DNA from: Achromobacter arsenitoxydans SY8
Lineage (GTDB): Bacteria; Pseudomonadota; Gammaproteobacteria; Burkholderiales; Burkholderiaceae_B
Direction of reading: 5' to 3'
Length of the DNA: 64,000 nucleotides
Assembly (NCBI RefSeq): GCF_000236785.1
Contig: NZ_AGUF01000055.1
Coordinates: forward strand, 62,001 to 126,000
Shown here in pieces: positions 63,751 to 64,000 of the stretch. Under the pieces are notes generated by a model. The model saw nothing but the letters and a program-made list of their open reading frames with translations. It was not told where the DNA came from and did no database searches. Within the stretch, counting starts at the first letter, position 1. Each line of letters starts with the position of its first letter. A program made the position numbers and the translations under genes.

Positions 63751-64000
63751 ATGAATTCTCCGATCGACCCCGCCATCGTGATGCCCGACGTCCAGAGTTC
63801 GGCGGACACGCGGCACATCCCGATTCAGCGCGTCGGCATCCGTGGCGTGCGCCACCCCATGCTGATCGAAAGCGGCGATGGCTCGCCCCAGGGCACCGTG
63901 GCCAACTGGACGCTGACCGTCGCCCTGCCGCCCGAGGAAAAGGGCACTCACATGTCGCGCTTCGTGGCCCTGCTGGAAAAGTACCGCAGCACGCCCATGA
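63751..64000 (+). CDS. folE2: GTP cyclohydrolase FolE2, 5' end
   Basis: First 83 codons of a gene that runs off the window. FolE2 (GTP cyclohydrolase IB) makes dihydroneopterin triphosphate for folate and related cofactors and does not depend strictly on zinc. The visible start carries MPDVQSSADTRHIPIQRVGI, then RGVRHPMLIE, VANWTLTVALPPEEKGTHM and SRFVALLEKY, the standard FolE2 beginning. A GTAAGCCGAA segment precedes the ATG, with only a weak ribosome site. The catalytic metal ligands lie beyond the edge. It is in the same direction as dxs but 187 bases away with a hairpin between. Confidence 0.9.
   Translation, partial: MNSPIDPAIVMPDVQSSADTRHIPIQRVGIRGVRHPMLIESGDGSPQGTVANWTLTVALPPEEKGTHMSRFVALLEKYRSTPM

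Overview
The window is a GC-rich chromosomal segment from a betaproteobacterium of the Alcaligenaceae, most like Achromobacter or Bordetella. This rests on the gene families (phenylacetate, kynurenine and aminoethylphosphonate catabolism, a Bug-type solute receptor, long low-complexity tails on ScpB, RluB and IF2) and on operon orders typical of that group. No prophage, insertion sequence, CRISPR array or plasmid gene was seen. Genes are densely packed, often with 1-8 base stop/start overlaps, and most transcription units end in a clear intrinsic terminator.

Layout. 1-7626: phenylacetate catabolic operon paaA(partial)BCDE-paaN-paaG-paaI-paaK, ending in a terminator shared with the convergent MATE exporter. 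7637-10722: MATE exporter plus an ArnT-like membrane glycosyltransferase. 10839-13803: rpmE2 (type B L31) with a structured leader, kynA, kynB and radC, all on the minus strand. 13853-16001: fkpB, ispH, maiA. 16015-19506 (minus): a periplasmic Do-type protease and a QseBC-like two-component system. 19611-22177: tRNA-Thr, tRNA-Asn, a COG0523 GTPase and a LysR regulator. 22178-22992: a gene-free stretch with a strong promoter and palindromes, then the initiator tRNA. 23056-34908: an information-processing block, scpB-rluB, then a long attenuator-like leader, rimP-nusA-infB-rbfA-truB-typA. 34916-39728: tautomerase, LysR, LOG-family hydrolase and polA. 39863-47862: ZIP metal transporter, dienelactone hydrolase, an 81-base tandem repeat, Na/Pi transporter, sdaA, htpX, an EamA transporter and a sulfurtransferase.

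47918-56831 is the most interesting block: a 2-aminoethylphosphonate-type island. It holds a PhnZ-like HD oxygenase and a LysR regulator on the minus strand. Divergent from them are an ABC ATPase, a fused double permease, phnX, a periplasmic binding protein and an FAD amine oxidoreductase. A convergent Rieske oxygenase lies at the end. The usual transaminase PhnW and hydroxylase PhnY are not present. I infer that the FAD enzyme, possibly helped by the Rieske enzyme, supplies phosphonoacetaldehyde to PhnX from aminoethylphosphonate or N-methylated forms.

57134-64000: a membrane acyltransferase, an orphan Bug receptor with a divergent IclR regulator, the isoprenoid operon xseB-ispA-dxs, and the start of folE2, which runs off the window.

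Beyond genes, the main signals are regulatory RNA candidates: mutually exclusive hairpins before rimP and before rpmE2, and a promoter-led untranslated region at 22210-22900.
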